Source of the DNA: Punica granatum
Taxonomy: Eukaryota; Streptophyta; Magnoliopsida; Myrtales; Lythraceae
Direction of reading: 5' to 3'
DNA: 64,000 bases
NCBI RefSeq assembly: GCF_007655135.1
Contig: NC_045128.1
Span: 4,402,001-4,466,000, forward strand
The position numbers and the translations under genes were made by a program. Shown here one piece after another: positions 36,613 through 48,984 of this stretch. The notes below the pieces were generated by a model. That model did no database searches. It saw nothing but the letters and a program-made list of their open reading frames with translations, and had not been told where the DNA came from. The stretch's first letter is position 1. Each line of letters starts with the position of its first letter.

Positions 36613-38207
36613 TACATTTTCTACTGATGCAAAGATGTATATTATTCTTACATGATATCTTCTTTATATTAGCAATGTCGCGACAACGGTAAAAGCTAGC
36701 GGGGGATGTTCCATAAATATCCTAAAACTCTTGTTTCATTTCTCCCCTTCCATTATCATGCCACATGCGCCTTTATCCCATATTTCCATTTAACCATCAA
36801 CAACTTCATTTATTTTCAATTTTCCATTGAACTTCTTAAATTTTTTATTTATATCATTCTCGAATCATATGTCTTACAATAATCTCTTTCAATATAATCA
36901 AAACCGGTATTTGGAACTCCAACGATGCCATGAATTCTGCCATCGTGAAGTGATTTTATGGATACAAATTAAGACTCGGGTTCTTCCAAGTTGAGTTGTA
37001 TCTTGAATTTTTTTCCCATTTTATTTCCTAATTTTTCTCAATTTAAACCACTATGTTTTAGGAAGGTAATATTTTCTATAATATTATATTTAAGGATGTT
37101 ATATATAGAGATAAAATATGAATCTTTATGTAGAGAGAGAATTGTGGTTTATATATAATATGTTGAGAACTTTGATGCACGGGTGTGGAGAGAGCACCTG
37201 GCTAGGGTGTTGAGAGGCCCTTTGAGATTGCGGGTTTTGCTCTTTTGATTTAGGCTTTTGTGGCTTGAGCATAGCATCTCTTATTGGCACTCTCCATTAT
37301 TATTACTTTATACGAAGTTATCGCCGAACCTCCTATGTAGGCCGATGTTTTTGGTCGCTTTTTCACCTTGATCAAGAGGGTTTTACCACGCCATCTTCCT
37401 CTATATCTTTGTTGATTATTGAGTCGAACCCCAACATGCCACCTACAGTACTTTAAGTTTTTGGGTTGGAGACAAAACTTGTATCGGCCGAATAAAAATT
37501 TAATATAGTAATTTATCGAAAAATTTAATATAATATTAGAGTGGGTTATGTGCCTATGTAGACTCGGACCGGGCCATGCCAGGTCTAGTGTCAATTGTTG
37601 AGTACAACTGAAGTACGTCTAATGTTACTGCCGTTGCCCGTCATGGAAGAGGAAGCTCAACTTTTGAAATATAGTAAAATCCAAAGAAAGTGAAAGAAAG
37701 AATTTCCTCTTGAGATTAGGTTATTGAGGGCGGGTGATCAAGAGCATATGGCATGTGCAAACAAGTGAAAAACACTGCATGTTGCCACATGAGGGCGGTC
37801 TTGAGAGGCAAAATACAAAATGTCCCATATGGGTCAATGCGATGAAAATTCATGGGTACATATGAGAGATTTAAATTCGACTGGCTATCAATTTAAACTT
37901 TTGAGTTGGAAAATGGATCCAAACTTTGCAGATGGCCGAATTAGAGATTCAACTTATTTGTAGATGTAGTTTAAGTCACTGACTTGCACAACGTTAGGAT
38001 ATTTCGAAGGAAGATATTATTCCTTGCATACAGTTGAATCCTGAAGGAGAGGCGGGTAGCGTGTTTCACGAATTGATCATGATGATTATTACGAAGAATT
38101 AATGTCATGTGTCCACCACAACCCACGACCCCGCTTCGGTTAAAAAGGAAACAGTACTGATCGATCTCTCTGCCATTATCTATCCTTCTTCCCCCTTTAT
38201 ATAAATC

Positions 38208-38216
38208 CCTTGATCA
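38208..38216 (+). promoter_or_regulatory. TATA box of the amino acid permease gene
   Basis: TATATAAAT lies 144 bp upstream of the chosen permease start codon, in a pyrimidine-rich leader context. Transcription would start near 38,240. Confidence 0.6.
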
Positions 38217-38351
38217 AGTTTCATCGAATTACATCCATCAAATTAATTAAGTTCGCTAATCTTCTCTCTGCTCTCTCTTGCTCTGATCCCTCCACAAATA
38301 GAAGCAATTAGAGGAGTTTGCTAAGCATTCCTTTGACATCATCAACACGAT

Positions 38352-41346
38352 ATGTTGCCGAGAAGTCGAACCCTTCCTTCAAGAATCCACCATGGAGTTG
38401 TAAGATCGACCGACCGCACCCTCTTGTAGTAGCTATCTAGGCACCAAGACCAACTGTTATACTTGTATATCTAGCAGAAAAGAGCAACTCTCCCTTTTTT
38501 TTTTTTTATGTCTAGTTTAATGAAAAGCTCGAACGCTCGAGCTGGCAAAAGCTAGTCAAGATGTTGTAGCTAGGCTCCCCATGGATTTCCATAACCGGGC
38601 CTACGATATTAATAAGCTCCTGATTATTAATTAGTTAGTACCGTGAATATCTATGGATTTTTGCTCGGTGTATTTGCAGGTAGAAGAGAGGCATGATATA
38701 AGGCACTACTTTCAAGTCGAAGTGCAGCCTAAACCGAACAACGAGAGTGAAGCTATCAACCCTCAGGCTAACTATTCCAAGTGCTTCGATGATGACGGTC
38801 GTCTAAAGAGAAGCGGTACGTTATACATCTGCTGATATATGCGCCATATAACGATATTGCATGCTCTTCGAATAATGCATTCCCACTGAACTTATTATAT
38901 TTTAGAATATATAAATCGTACTTCCTATATAAAGTTCATCCTACTTCCTGTTAATGCAAAGGAGTCAAAATCAATTGGAAAATGATCCAAAGCTTGTTGT
39001 ATTATCATAGGCGAACAGGATATTCAGATGTAATTATATTAAAATAAATTATTTTATGCATATATTTGCATAATAAGTCAACGGGGCTTAGGAAATAAAA
39101 CTGTCAGGACCCAATAATACCTCATCCTTTACATGATTTGGGTTCTATTCGAAGAACATTTATGTAAAGGGAGGTATCATCATAAATTGCAGGGACATTT
39201 TGGACTGCAACATCGCATATCATAACGGCCGTGATTGGGTCCGGGGTGCTGTCGCTGGCATGGGCAATCGCTCAACTGGGCTGGGTTGCAGGGCCCGCTG
39301 TCATGATTCTCTTCGCCTTCGTCAACCTCTATACTTCAAATCTCCTGTCTCAATGCTACCGGTCTGGGGACCCGGTCACGGGCCAGAGGAACTATACTTA
39401 CATGGATGCCGTTAAGGCCAACTTAGGTAAAGTAATCAACAAAGTTATGCCCAAATGTGAAGCCCCTTCTTTGCTATGTTCATTGTAATCAATCCAACTG
39501 GAATTGCAGGCGGCAAGAAAGTCATTATGTGCGGTTTGATCCAATACATCAATCTGTTTGGGGTCGCCATCGGCTACACGATCGCTGCTTCTGTTAGCAT
39601 GATGTAAGTTCGTATATATCAACCAAATTGTCATTACGCGGAAAAGGGGACTCAAAACTGCTAGTAATTAGCTGTATATCGTAGTAAGCGTAGGGATGAT
39701 ATTCAAAGTAACCGTGCCAAGATGTGATATCGATGACAAGAAAGATCTTAAGAACATTCTGCTTGGATGAACTCTAACTCGAACATCCGGGCCTGTGCGC
39801 TATGATGCTGTGATATGAACTGCCACTGTTTTCTCTGTTTGCCTCAAAATGGTTCATTGAGCTTTTCTTTCTTTTCTTCTTCTCTCTCCTTTTCCTTTTT
39901 TCGGAATTTTCAGGGCAATCAAGAGATCGAACTGTTTCCATAACAGTGGAGGAAAGGATCCTTGCCACATGTCGAGCAACGGGTACATGATAACTTTCGG
40001 CATAGCAGAGATACTATTGTCGCAGATCCCAGACTTCGATCAGGTGTGGTGGCTCTCCATAGTCGCAGCTATCATGTCCTTCACTTACTCTACCGCTGGC
40101 CTTGGCCTTGGCATCGGTAAAGTTGCCGGTATGTAAGTAGTCACCGGACACTACTAGATAAGACTAGACGCATTTAGCTGTATCGCTTTCTTGAAATAAA
40201 CTTTATCAAGGTCTGGATCATCGTTAACTTCAGTTGCCGTGTTCAGGCAATGGACAGCTCAAAGGGAGCCTTACAGGCATAAGCGTAGGAGCCGTGACAT
40301 CGAATGCAGGAACTGTCACCGAGATGCAAAAGCTGTGGCGAAGCCTGCAAGCTCTTGGTGCCATTGCTTTTGCTTACTCCTACTCCATCATCCTCATCGA
40401 GATTCAGGCATGCTACCGTACTGCATTACTCCTATTACTGCTTGGTAAATTCAAAGAGTGAAACAAGAGACAGTACAAGTTATTGGAACTATGATGGTCG
40501 ATACGATTAAAGAGTTCAGTCACCCGAGTCTTGAGCGATATCGTAGTAAGCCGTTAGCTTTCAATGTTGTTTGGGTTAATGGTACATGCAATGGTTTTTG
40601 CAGGATACGTTAAGGTCTCCACCGGCAGAGCACAAAACCATGAGGAAGGCCACTCTGTTTAGCATAATTGTGACAACCGTTTTCTACTTGCTCTGCGGGT
40701 GCATGGGCTACGCCGCCTTTGGAGACCTTGCTCCTGGGAATCTCTTGACCGGGTTTGGGTTCTATAACCCTTACTGGCTCCTCGACATCGCCAATGTCGC
40801 GATCGTGATCCACCTGGTCGGGGCTTACCAGGTACAATGAATTAAGGGGCTGATCAGGATGAAGTCTCTAATGGTCTTCCTATATCTGAATGCTCTATTT
40901 CTCTTACTGATCTTCTACAGGTCTACTGCCAGCCCTTATTCGCGTTTGTTGAGAAATGGAGCGCCCATAAATGGTCCAAGAACGACTTCGTGACTGCCGA
41001 GTACGACATACCGATCCCCTACTTCGGCGTCTACCAGCTCAACTTCTTCCGCCTCGTGTGGCGAACAATCTTCGTCATGCTGACCACAATCATCGCGATG
41101 CTCATGCCCTTCTTCAATGACGTGGTCGGGATCCTCGGCGCATTCGGGTTCTGGCCCCTGACAGTCTACTTCCCGGTCGAGATGTACATTGCTACGAGCA
41201 GGATCCCCAGGTGGTCGACCCAATGGGTCGGGCTCCAGATCCTAAGCATGACCTGCTTGGTCGTGTCCATAGTTGCAGCAGTTGGCTCGTTTGCTGGAGT
41301 GGCCCTGGATCTCAAGACTTATAAGCCTTTCAAGACTAGTTACTGA
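38352..41346 (+). CDS. Amino acid permease, AAP3-like
   Basis: Proton-coupled amino acid importer of the plasma membrane (AAAP superfamily); AAP2/3/4-type members load amino acids in vascular tissue. Exons: 38352-38399, 38680-38815, 39193-39426, 39510-39603, 39914-40128, 40247-40407, 40604-40831 and 40921-41346, giving 513 residues. The reading matches AAP3 throughout: GSGVLSLAWAIAQLGWVAGP (TM1), SGDPVTGQRNYTYMDAV, NLFGVAIGYTIAASVSM, IPDFDQVWWLS, CGCMGYAAFGDLAPGNLLTG, NPYWLLDIANVAIVIHLVGA and LPFFNDVVG-like MPFFNDVVG, ending KTYKPFKTSY. The start was chosen because MLPRSRTLPSRIHHGVVEER extends across the first splice in frame. Two oddities: intron 6 has a GC donor (CAG/GCATGC), and exon 6 carries a nine-residue insertion-like stretch and Ala281 where the family has Asp. 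Which AAP paralogue it is remains uncertain. Confidence 0.93.
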
Positions 41347-41744
41347 AAGCGATTAGCGATTTTACTCGGGCTCACGAACAGCTATAGACCAACAAGAATT
41401 TCTTTGAAAGCGTGGAATTGTGGAGAGGCCTTCTCAGGAATAAGATTTGTAATACTATGCCGATATATAGTGAGACTCAACTCGATGTCTTATCATCCAT
41501 ATATCTGTAAGGTCACGTTTGATAAGACGGACTGAACACGGAATTCCCGTAAAATGAATCAAGAAATTACGACATTCCCAATACTGCTGCGTCTGTTCCA
41601 AGTTACAGAAAACCAAGAAGGGAAAGAGGAGAACAAATTATCTGTTTGATACTAACTGATTCACGATTTCCACAAGCCAGGCAAACGGAGAAAACAGGGG
41701 GAAAAAAAAAAGATAAGGGAAAACCGAAAAAAGAAAAACGAAAA

Positions 41745-44339
41745 TTACGAGCTGCCGTTCTTGTTTTTCGATTTGATCTCGGAAGAATTTGCCTGAGCAG
41801 CAGCCTTCACAAGGGTGGTTGGTTTTAAGACGCTCTTAGGATTGAGAGCCTTCCTTATCTTGAATACTGCCCAGGCTGTCCCGATAGCATGCCCTGCAGC
41901 ACCCATTCCCTCCGTGGTCACTTGCCCTGCTTGCTGTCCATACCTGCAAATCACACGAGAAACCAAAAACCCGTGTTATATTGATTCTACATCCATCTAA
42001 CAGCTTAAAATATTTGGTTTGAAATGTCGTTATATAGCTTTACACGAGCTAAGTCATAGAGATGCTTGGAGATTTGAATGCACAATCCTCATCTCTGATA
42101 CCAATCATACGATATAGCGTAGCTCACCAACCAACTCTTTAGTAAAGAGATGAACGTATATCACTGCAGTCAATCTTATACTGTATAGTGATACATAAAG
42201 ATTAGGTCGAATAGTTATGTTAATCTCTCTCTTCTAGTCGATGGGAATGGTATATCTCTTAGGATTCCCTTGAGGCCACTAGCAACAGTACGGACAATGA
42301 TTGGTCCCAGAAGGCAACTATGTTGGTATTGCGATATGAAAACCTCCAAGAAGACGGGACAGCAACATCCACAAGGTGTTACATCCAACTTGGCAACAAA
42401 TGAATAAGAGAAAGAAAGAAATATCATGACCACTATACCATCCCTGGTTTACATAGCTACGTGCCCCTCCATGTCATTAGCACAACAGGGTTAGGTCACT
42501 TAGGAGCGATTTTGATTACCTCTGAGAGACAAGCCCAGTTGTTACCACTGACGTAGTTGACATGACGTTCTTCCCGGCCACTTCTACAGCATCACAGACC
42601 TTGCCTGCACATATGAGAGTCCATAAGCACATAGAAGCGAGGCAAAATGAAATCTATCCTAGCTAAAAGGAGTATTGACAAGGAAGCTCTGAGTTATACC
42701 GAGAAAATGAGTGTGTGAATCACTTACCGAATCCATCTAAAGAGGCAAGTACAATTTCTCCAGGGAGGAGGCTAAAGAACTTTTTTCCAACTGTGGAGTT
42801 CACAATTGAGCTAGTAAAGAATCCCGCGACCTTCACGACTCCGGAGAGGATCCCAGTGGCCACTTTCTCGGACATCTTCGTCAGCTTCTTCACCCTGAAA
42901 TTAACACCCACAGATCATCCAACAAATTCAAGAAACATCAAGTCTATATGATAATGCAATAAAATGACTAGACTTGACATCTAGCCGAACCGAATTTTAT
43001 GATTGACTCACCGTTTGATCCTCCTCATGGTGGCAGGACTAATCTCAGAGGTCTCGCCCTGCCTCAACCTTCTGCTCAAGAACTCATTCCCCCACTTGAG
43101 CCTGTCCACAGTCACATCCCCACACCACAGTATTCCCCGAATGAGCTGCCCCGACCCGCTTGCTATCAGCCTCGCGACCCGCCCGCTGTAGTCCTCCACA
43201 TTTGGGGCCAGGGTCGTCCAGTACGCCCCTGAATTCTCTGCCACCTTCTTCCTCTTCTCTTTCTCCGACTCCAGCTCCTCCGGGGATGTGTCCTGTGCCA
43301 TCATCTCCCAACCCTCCATCTTCTTCACCTATAGAAATCCAAATGCACATTCAAATGGTTGTTCCTCAAAAAAACATATAATTACATCGTACCAATGTAC
43401 TACTAATCAAGACTTGGTCGGATCACATCACATTCACATCAAAATTTAGGTCCATGAGAATTTCGAGCTGCTATCGAATGTGTCAAGATTTCCTCCGTAT
43501 AAAAACATCTAATTACTGTGATCAGATCAAATTGACTAGGTTGATCTCATGCCAACCGTGTCCATGTCGCATTACATTCGGTTTCCTCCCAATCGCTTTC
43601 ATTCAGTTTAGCCGGCTTACGGTATCATATTAGATATTGCTAACCTCATAATCGATTTGAAATAATAGTTCCAGCGCCAAAAAAAAAAAGAAAAAAGAAC
43701 CACGAATATGCGTTTTTTCTAGATAACTACCTTCTGTACGGAGAAGCAACTGTACTGCTCCAAGACCCGGTCCAACTCCAGCAGCAGGCCCTCCTGCCCC
43801 TTGGCGGCGATCGTCAGCCCGTAATTCAGCAGCTCGAACTCTCCGGGCTCGCCCCCGCTCGAAGGTACACGGAGGGTGAAGAAGTAGTGGGCCCCATCAA
43901 GTTTCACGGCGGGCTCATCCCTCGCAAGCGGCCACTGTATCTCATCCTCACCATCCCCGCTGACGCGGGCAAGGACGGCCACCACGTTCCCATCCTGCTC
44001 GAGCGCCACCACGGAGAGGGCCCCGCTGGCAAGCTGGACACTGTTCTCGGGCTCGATCAGGTGGACTATGGCACCCGGCACCCTAACCAGAACTCGCTCC
44101 GACGAGGAGGACGGCCCGGTCCCACCGGTGCTTCTGGGAATGGAGTCTTCCGATTCCGGGAAAAGGTTCTCCGCCACGGCGTCCTTCGGCATGTCCAAGG
44201 AAGGGTACAGAGAGGAGGAAGAGGAAGAAGCAGGAGATGATCGGGACGAGGACAAGGCGGCTTCTGGGTTCGAGAGGATGACTTCCGGGTAGGAAACAGT
44301 GGGATTCTGGGATGGTTTCTCCGGATGAGAAGAAGACAT
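41745..44339 (-). CDS. ERD7: ERD7-like senescence/dehydration-associated protein
   Basis: ERD7-family proteins are induced by drought, cold and senescence and bind membrane lipids. On the minus strand the exons are 44339-43731, 43328-43012, 42894-42728, 42604-42520 and 41943-41745, all GT-AG and in frame, giving 458 residues. Exon 1 encodes a Ser/Pro-rich leader (SSSSSLYPSLDMPKD), then the N-terminal beta-rich region (GAIVHLIEPENSVQLASGAL, QWPLARDEPAVKLD). Exons 2-5 encode the senescence domain (about 255-430), including SGQLIRGILWCGDVTVDRL, then SEKVATGILSGVVKVAGFF and AGHAIGTAWAVFKIRKALNP. The gene converges on the permease gene with 398 bp between stop codons. An ACGT core (CACGTCA, 44559-44565) lies about 220 bp upstream of the ATG and could be an ABA-response element; that is inference. 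The family call is firm. Confidence 0.93.
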
Positions 44340-45223
44340 GGCTGGTCGATTACCGATCTTTACGGACTCCGAGGATCTCTGCTCTGTTCCAAATGATCAG
44401 TTACAGAAGAAACGAAGGCTTGCGGGCTGGCTAACGGGGTTGAAGGGGTTCCTTAAATTTTGACGTTATCCTTAAGGCGGAAGGAAAATGACGGGATGAC
44501 GGCGGAGGGAGATGCGTGTCCCGAGGCAGAGGAAGCCGTGTCGCGGCCGCGGGAGGTGCACGTCATCGGAGCATTTCACTTGTTTTCACTTAATGAGTGG
44601 CGGAGGCTTTGACTTGAGTCTGACTCCCGCGCTTTTCTGTTTTTCCCCAAGTGAGTGCCCCACTTGTTGAAAATGGTGTGTTCCGTCCTCAAATTTTTTT
44701 GTTTGTATCAATATGGTCCCTATGCTGTTCTCTTTCAATCAAATCTCACGAGGAACGGAGCTCCCTCCTGTTCTGCGTAAATCTATCAGGTCGCCGCTGT
44801 GGCTTAGTACTATTTGAAGATCCATTCTATTTCAGCTGTTGAATTATGTCTTGTATTCGTCTCTCGCAGTGAAAGTATTTCATTGGATTTATTGACGTCG
44901 CTTTTCGCTTGCAGAACTATAAATCCCCCACGACGTATAAATAGAGAATGTACCAAATTGAAAGTTTGATGTAGCTCGGTCATGTTGTCTGGTTAAGCGG
45001 AACAGGAACTACATTTATCCATGTTGATTGAGTTGGATGGACAGAAATGTATAATGATTAAATCACTGAAATAACGGTATGCAACGTACGTACAATGATG
45101 GTGATTCTTTTATTCGGTTATTCTCACTCAATAAGCTGAGGTTGATTCTATTCTAACATCGGCTTAGCACAAATACACAGTAGAGAAGATCACAAACAAC
45201 TGATCTGCAAAGAAATACTATAG

Positions 45224-45908
45224 TTAGCGGCTTAGTTTCAGGGTGCGAGTCATCATGTTCGTGAATTCGTGTATGTTGACGCATCCGTCACCGTCGCAGT
45301 CCACCTCCCGGACCATCTTCCGGCAGGCGTCTAAGCTGCACTTCTCTCCCAGCTTCTTCATCACGTCCCACAGCTCCTCTGCGCTTATCTTTCCATCACC
45401 TGTCCACGGATATCAACTGAACTTAAATACCATATATACTCTAGCATTATGTTTATCAATGTCGACGATGATATAAGATTCTCTGAGTGATATAACTACC
45501 ATTACCATTTAAGTCGTAGATATGGAAGGCACCCTCGATGTCCGACGACTTGATCCCGCCACCGACGTTCTGCATCTCCATGAACTCCTTGAAGTCGATG
45601 GATCCATCCCCATCTGCATCAGCCATCCGAAATGCCTTGATTAGCTCCGGTTCCCCGGCCCCTTTTCCGAGTAGAGTCCGAGCCGCTGACCTGTACTCCT
45701 CCACTGATATCCTCCCGTCTCTGTTGGAGTCGAACTTGTCAAACACCCGCTTCATCTCCTCCACATTCGGCTGGTATACTTTCTGGCAACTGGTAGCAGA
45801 TCTCGGGATTTGTCTGTCCTTGGTCGATGGCATGCTCGGCAGTTTGGATTGCTTGCGGGAGATCTTCCTCGAGAGACTGTATTGGAAATCAAGACTGCGC
45901 CTCGACAT
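45224..45908 (-). CDS. Calmodulin-like protein, four EF-hands (copy 1)
   Basis: Calcium sensor, probably cytosolic or nuclear. On the minus strand exon 1 is 45908-45506 and exon 2 is 45399-45224, giving 192 residues. The intron splits the first Gly codon of the third loop, restoring DLNGDGKISAEE. Four 12-residue EF loops are complete: 60-71 (DSNRDGRISVEE), 97-108 (DADGDGSIDFKE), 132-143 and 168-179 (DCDGDGCVNIHE). Each has acidic or Asn ligands at positions 1, 3 and 5 and Glu at 12, so all four should bind calcium. The N-terminal 50 residues are basic and Ser-rich (RKISRKQSKLPSMPS) without a clear lipidation site. A near-identical copy lies at 51.8-52.5 kb. The exact CML number cannot be assigned. 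Confidence 0.93.
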
Positions 45909-45992
45909 GTTTTTGTATACAATAGCTAGAGGTATTGAACTATTGAATGTAGTTTGGTCTATGTGTGGGTAAATTCAGTCTATTGCCTCTCC

Positions 45993-46000
45993 TATATATA
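45993..46000 (-). promoter_or_regulatory. TATA box of CML copy 1
   Basis: TATATATA lies about 85 bp upstream of the ATG on the minus strand. The same block followed by AGTC sits 81 bp upstream of the second copy, so the element is kept between duplicates. Confidence 0.5.
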
Positions 46001-46296
46001 TAGTCTCATTAACTAGAATCTCATATGAATGGCAAGAATATGAATTAACATCAAATTAATTAAGTTCTCAGCGGGTAGACTTTATTTTTACTATAAGATT
46101 TCGAAATCGAATAGACGTAGACAAGGCTAAGTTAATGTCTGTACGGATCAGTATTTGCCAATAGATAGAGAATACTCATAGTCTAACCGAAAAGGAGAAA
46201 AGAAAAAACAAAACCTAGAATCTCATATGCGGAAGAGGATGGAGAATAAAGGGGAAGAGAGAGCAAAAAATGAGTTTCATTATCAAAGTGGTGCAT

Positions 46297-46300
<4 letters not shown>

Positions 46301-46344
<44 letters not shown>
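46301..46344 (+). repeat. (TTA)n microsatellite
   Basis: About 14 TTA units in the upstream region of CML copy 1. The matching place in copy 2 has no such run, so it expanded after the duplication or was lost in copy 2. Confidence 0.95.
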
Positions 46345-46345
<1 letters not shown>

Positions 46346-48198
46346 TTTAGAATATTCACTATAGCTAGCTAGCCTATAATTTTCACAATGTACATACATA
46401 TGTATATACGCACACGCACATGAAAACATAGGGCCAAGATGGAAAACTGGTCATCGTAGATTCAGAAAGTGACATAAAACGTTAAAGTCAAGGGAAGCGT
46501 GAGAGAATGTTTTCTTTTCATTTTGTTATCCTTTTTGGTTTTAATGATGGTAAGTAGCCACAAAAGGGGTATGACCGAATTCGGGACCGCGGTGATGTGC
46601 CTTACGTGAATGATGATGCCTCAGTCCCTGAGGAGTTCGATCCAGTGTGGTTCCATAAAGTAAAAATTCAGTGAATAATGAAATCATCGATGAAATAGCC
46701 AGAAATCGATCGAATACGTAAATAATATATTCATTACGCTTTCGATCATAAGATGGACGCAAGTGAAATTGTAAGTGGACCTTTTTTGTCCCAAGGAACC
46801 ATCTTTCGGCGCCAGAAATATGATTCTCATCTCTTATAAAGTGAGAGGCAACTTGTCAAAGCTTTTTGTACAGAGCCAATCAAATTGAAAAACTATCCGG
46901 CCGGGAGAACAATTGCCGTGTGCCTTCCCTTGGTTTTTTATGTTTTTGAATCAGGTTCAAAGAGTGTCGGATTTGAAGGTGGAAGTGAATGGATTCGAGT
47001 TTCTTGTTCAGTTCCTAACGAAGTGAATGGATTTGAGTCTCTCGTTCAGTTCCTAAATCAATTTATATTTTTTCAGGATTCTTTGTTGTATATTATAAAT
47101 AGCAAAATAGTTTTCAAAATCGCTAGATTGTAGAGTGGTTTTGAAACAGCAGTTGCAAAACCTACAAAAAAATTACAGTTATTTCTTTCTAACTAACAAC
47201 TATACAATCTTTTATGCACGAGAACCATAATTTATCCTATTTGGTGAAAGTCTAGACACTTAGCAATTATCCCATTTGGCCCGGTAATTATCCCATTTGG
47301 ATTAATTGGCTTAACAATGACAATATATCTCATGTGGCTTAATAATAATAATTATAATAACAACAACAATAACAACAACAATAATAATACTCTTGTGGTA
47401 TTGCTAAATGACACTTCACTCATTTTTTGACAGAAGAATGACAAGAAATTGACACTCTAACCCATTATTGGCAAGAAATTGACACTCCACCCCATTGGCT
47501 ATGTTGAATTAATATAAAAAAAATATTTTGGCGCTCATTCTTTAATCTTTTTTTCAACTTTATCCTATTTCATTCTTTTACTCAATATTATTTCAAGTTG
47601 TCACAGTTAGTCAACTTTAATTATTCTATTAGACTTTCCATTAAATCTATTGACATGAAAATTATTTCCAAACGAAAAGTAATTTTAAAATAAAAAATTA
47701 AAAATATGAAAACAACTTCAGTTATTTTAATGAGGTCTGTGATGACTATTAAGCTCTTCAATTATTTGGGAGCAAGGTATAGCTTCGAAGTCCGCTCCCT
47801 TAACATCGAGATTCAAAAGTAGAACCTCTAAAATATTAACCCCTTCCTGGGTTATTATTGTCAAAGTATTGCATACCACTTTCACGAAGCAATAGTGGCT
47901 TCTTGAAATCACAAGTTTTCTATATAATTTGCTAATATAAAATTTTTTCCAGAATAATAAAATAAGTTTTAAAAATTAATTAAAAAAATGAATGACGACA
48001 AGGAGCAAATGAGGGGACGGTGTGCGCCACCACCTTGGCAAATTGCGGGAAAACATAACTGACAATGATCACTTGGAACATGAGTGCGAAGGGTACAGGC
48101 ATTCACTGGTTGAATAGCCTCTTATCTAGACCATAGAGGGTCTCTGTTAATAATCTTATCGTCAACTTTGGACAAACTCTTTATATCTATTGTAGTTT

Positions 48199-48712
48199 TT
48201 GTCTTTATCACAAAAAAATTCTATTCACAAAAATATTGCACTCAGCGACGAGAGAATCCTTCTCCCAAAGCTTACGGCGGGGTCGCCTGGGGTTATGAGT
48301 TTCCAAGAGGACAGCCGATGTTATGTCTTGCAAAGTCATAAGGTGTCTTCAGCAATTATGAAAGATGTAGTCATGAGGGATGTTGTCATCATCGTGATTG
48401 CCGGGCAGTCATTCAATACGATGCATTTGGGACGAGGTTAGTATTTTGTAGATTGGGAGACAAATCATGGAATGCCATTGAAGATACACCATGTCATCAG
48501 GTGTATGAAGCTCGGGTCTTCCATAAGGAGAAACTATATGTAGTAGATGGCGGTAGAAGAATTATCATTTGTGACCTCAAACTTTCCTCAATGAAAAAGT
48601 CGAGATTCATCTACGAGAAGAAGCACCATGCCCCGGAGGGCCTGTTTTCTCGACTGAGTTACGCATATTGCGTGCATTCAATCAACCATGCCCGTCTTAT
48701 CATCATTATATG
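48199..48712 (+). pseudogene. F-box/DUF295 (kelch-like) protein pseudogene fragment
   Basis: The frame reads ALSDERILLPKLTAGSPGVM and later VVIIVIAGQSFNT. After a frameshift and stop near 48,440 it continues FCRLGDKSWNAIEDTPCHQV, then YEARVFHKEKLYVVDGGRRI and ICDLKLSS. The order 'GDKSW..I......(D/E)...FH..KLY..D..(G/R)...CDL' is that of the beta-propeller part of plant F-box DUF295 proteins. There is no F-box upstream and the C-terminal part is lost, so this is a decayed fragment. The family is assigned from pattern memory. Confidence 0.55.
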
Positions 48713-48768
48713 ACGCGCGGAATGTTGATCATATATATTGGATGATCATGCTGACTGACGGTTTATAA

Positions 48769-48984
48769 ATGGTCATATTACGTAGAGCAAACTGGGTGGC
48801 TCGTAGAATTTCAGATCAATCAGAGGAACCAGAGTCGGTGATTTGGATCCCGAATGCAAAAGGTAGCTTCTCCATCAACCGGACCGTCCTCTGCAAATTC
48901 CACCATCTTCGAGATAGCTGGTCCCATGGAATAGTTAGATTTGTACTAGTTAATGTTAACTGGCTAGAAAGTGAACTTGAGTAA
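48769..48984 (+). pseudogene. LINE reverse-transcriptase zf-RVT-like fragment
   Basis: The frame contains ESVIWIPNAKGSFSINRTVL followed by about 15 residues and a Trp. It resembles the zinc-binding segment after plant LINE reverse transcriptases (D...W.....G.FS.......). The cysteines and the reverse transcriptase itself are absent, so the piece is short and decayed. Confidence 0.45.

Larger units (their letters stand above)
33846..38207. other. Gene-free spacer with MITEs and a SINE
   Basis: Up to the permease promoter no protein gene was recognised. A SINE-like element and two MITE-like elements are listed separately. The remainder is AT-rich with no domain-bearing open frame. Confidence 0.5.
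45000..46960. repeat. Segmental duplication, unit 1 (CML gene plus flanks)
   Basis: The CML gene, about 200 bp downstream and about 1 kb upstream all match the unit at 51.44-53.43 kb. Shared non-coding blocks include ACGGTATGC (45.07/51.54 kb), GAGAGAATGTTTTCTTT against GAGAGAATATTTTCTTT (46.5/53.0 kb), and CTCATCTCTTATAAAGTGA and AATTGCCGTGTGC (46.83-46.92/53.30-53.39 kb). Borders are approximate. Confidence 0.8.

Noticed and set aside
36307..36692. Overlapping frames on both strands at 36.3-36.7 kb
   Set aside because: They lie in the GC-rich core of a MITE-like element and show no domain.
43887..44240. Long plus-strand frame opposite ERD7 exon 1
   Set aside because: Shadow of the GC-rich ERD7 exon; no independent start or domain.
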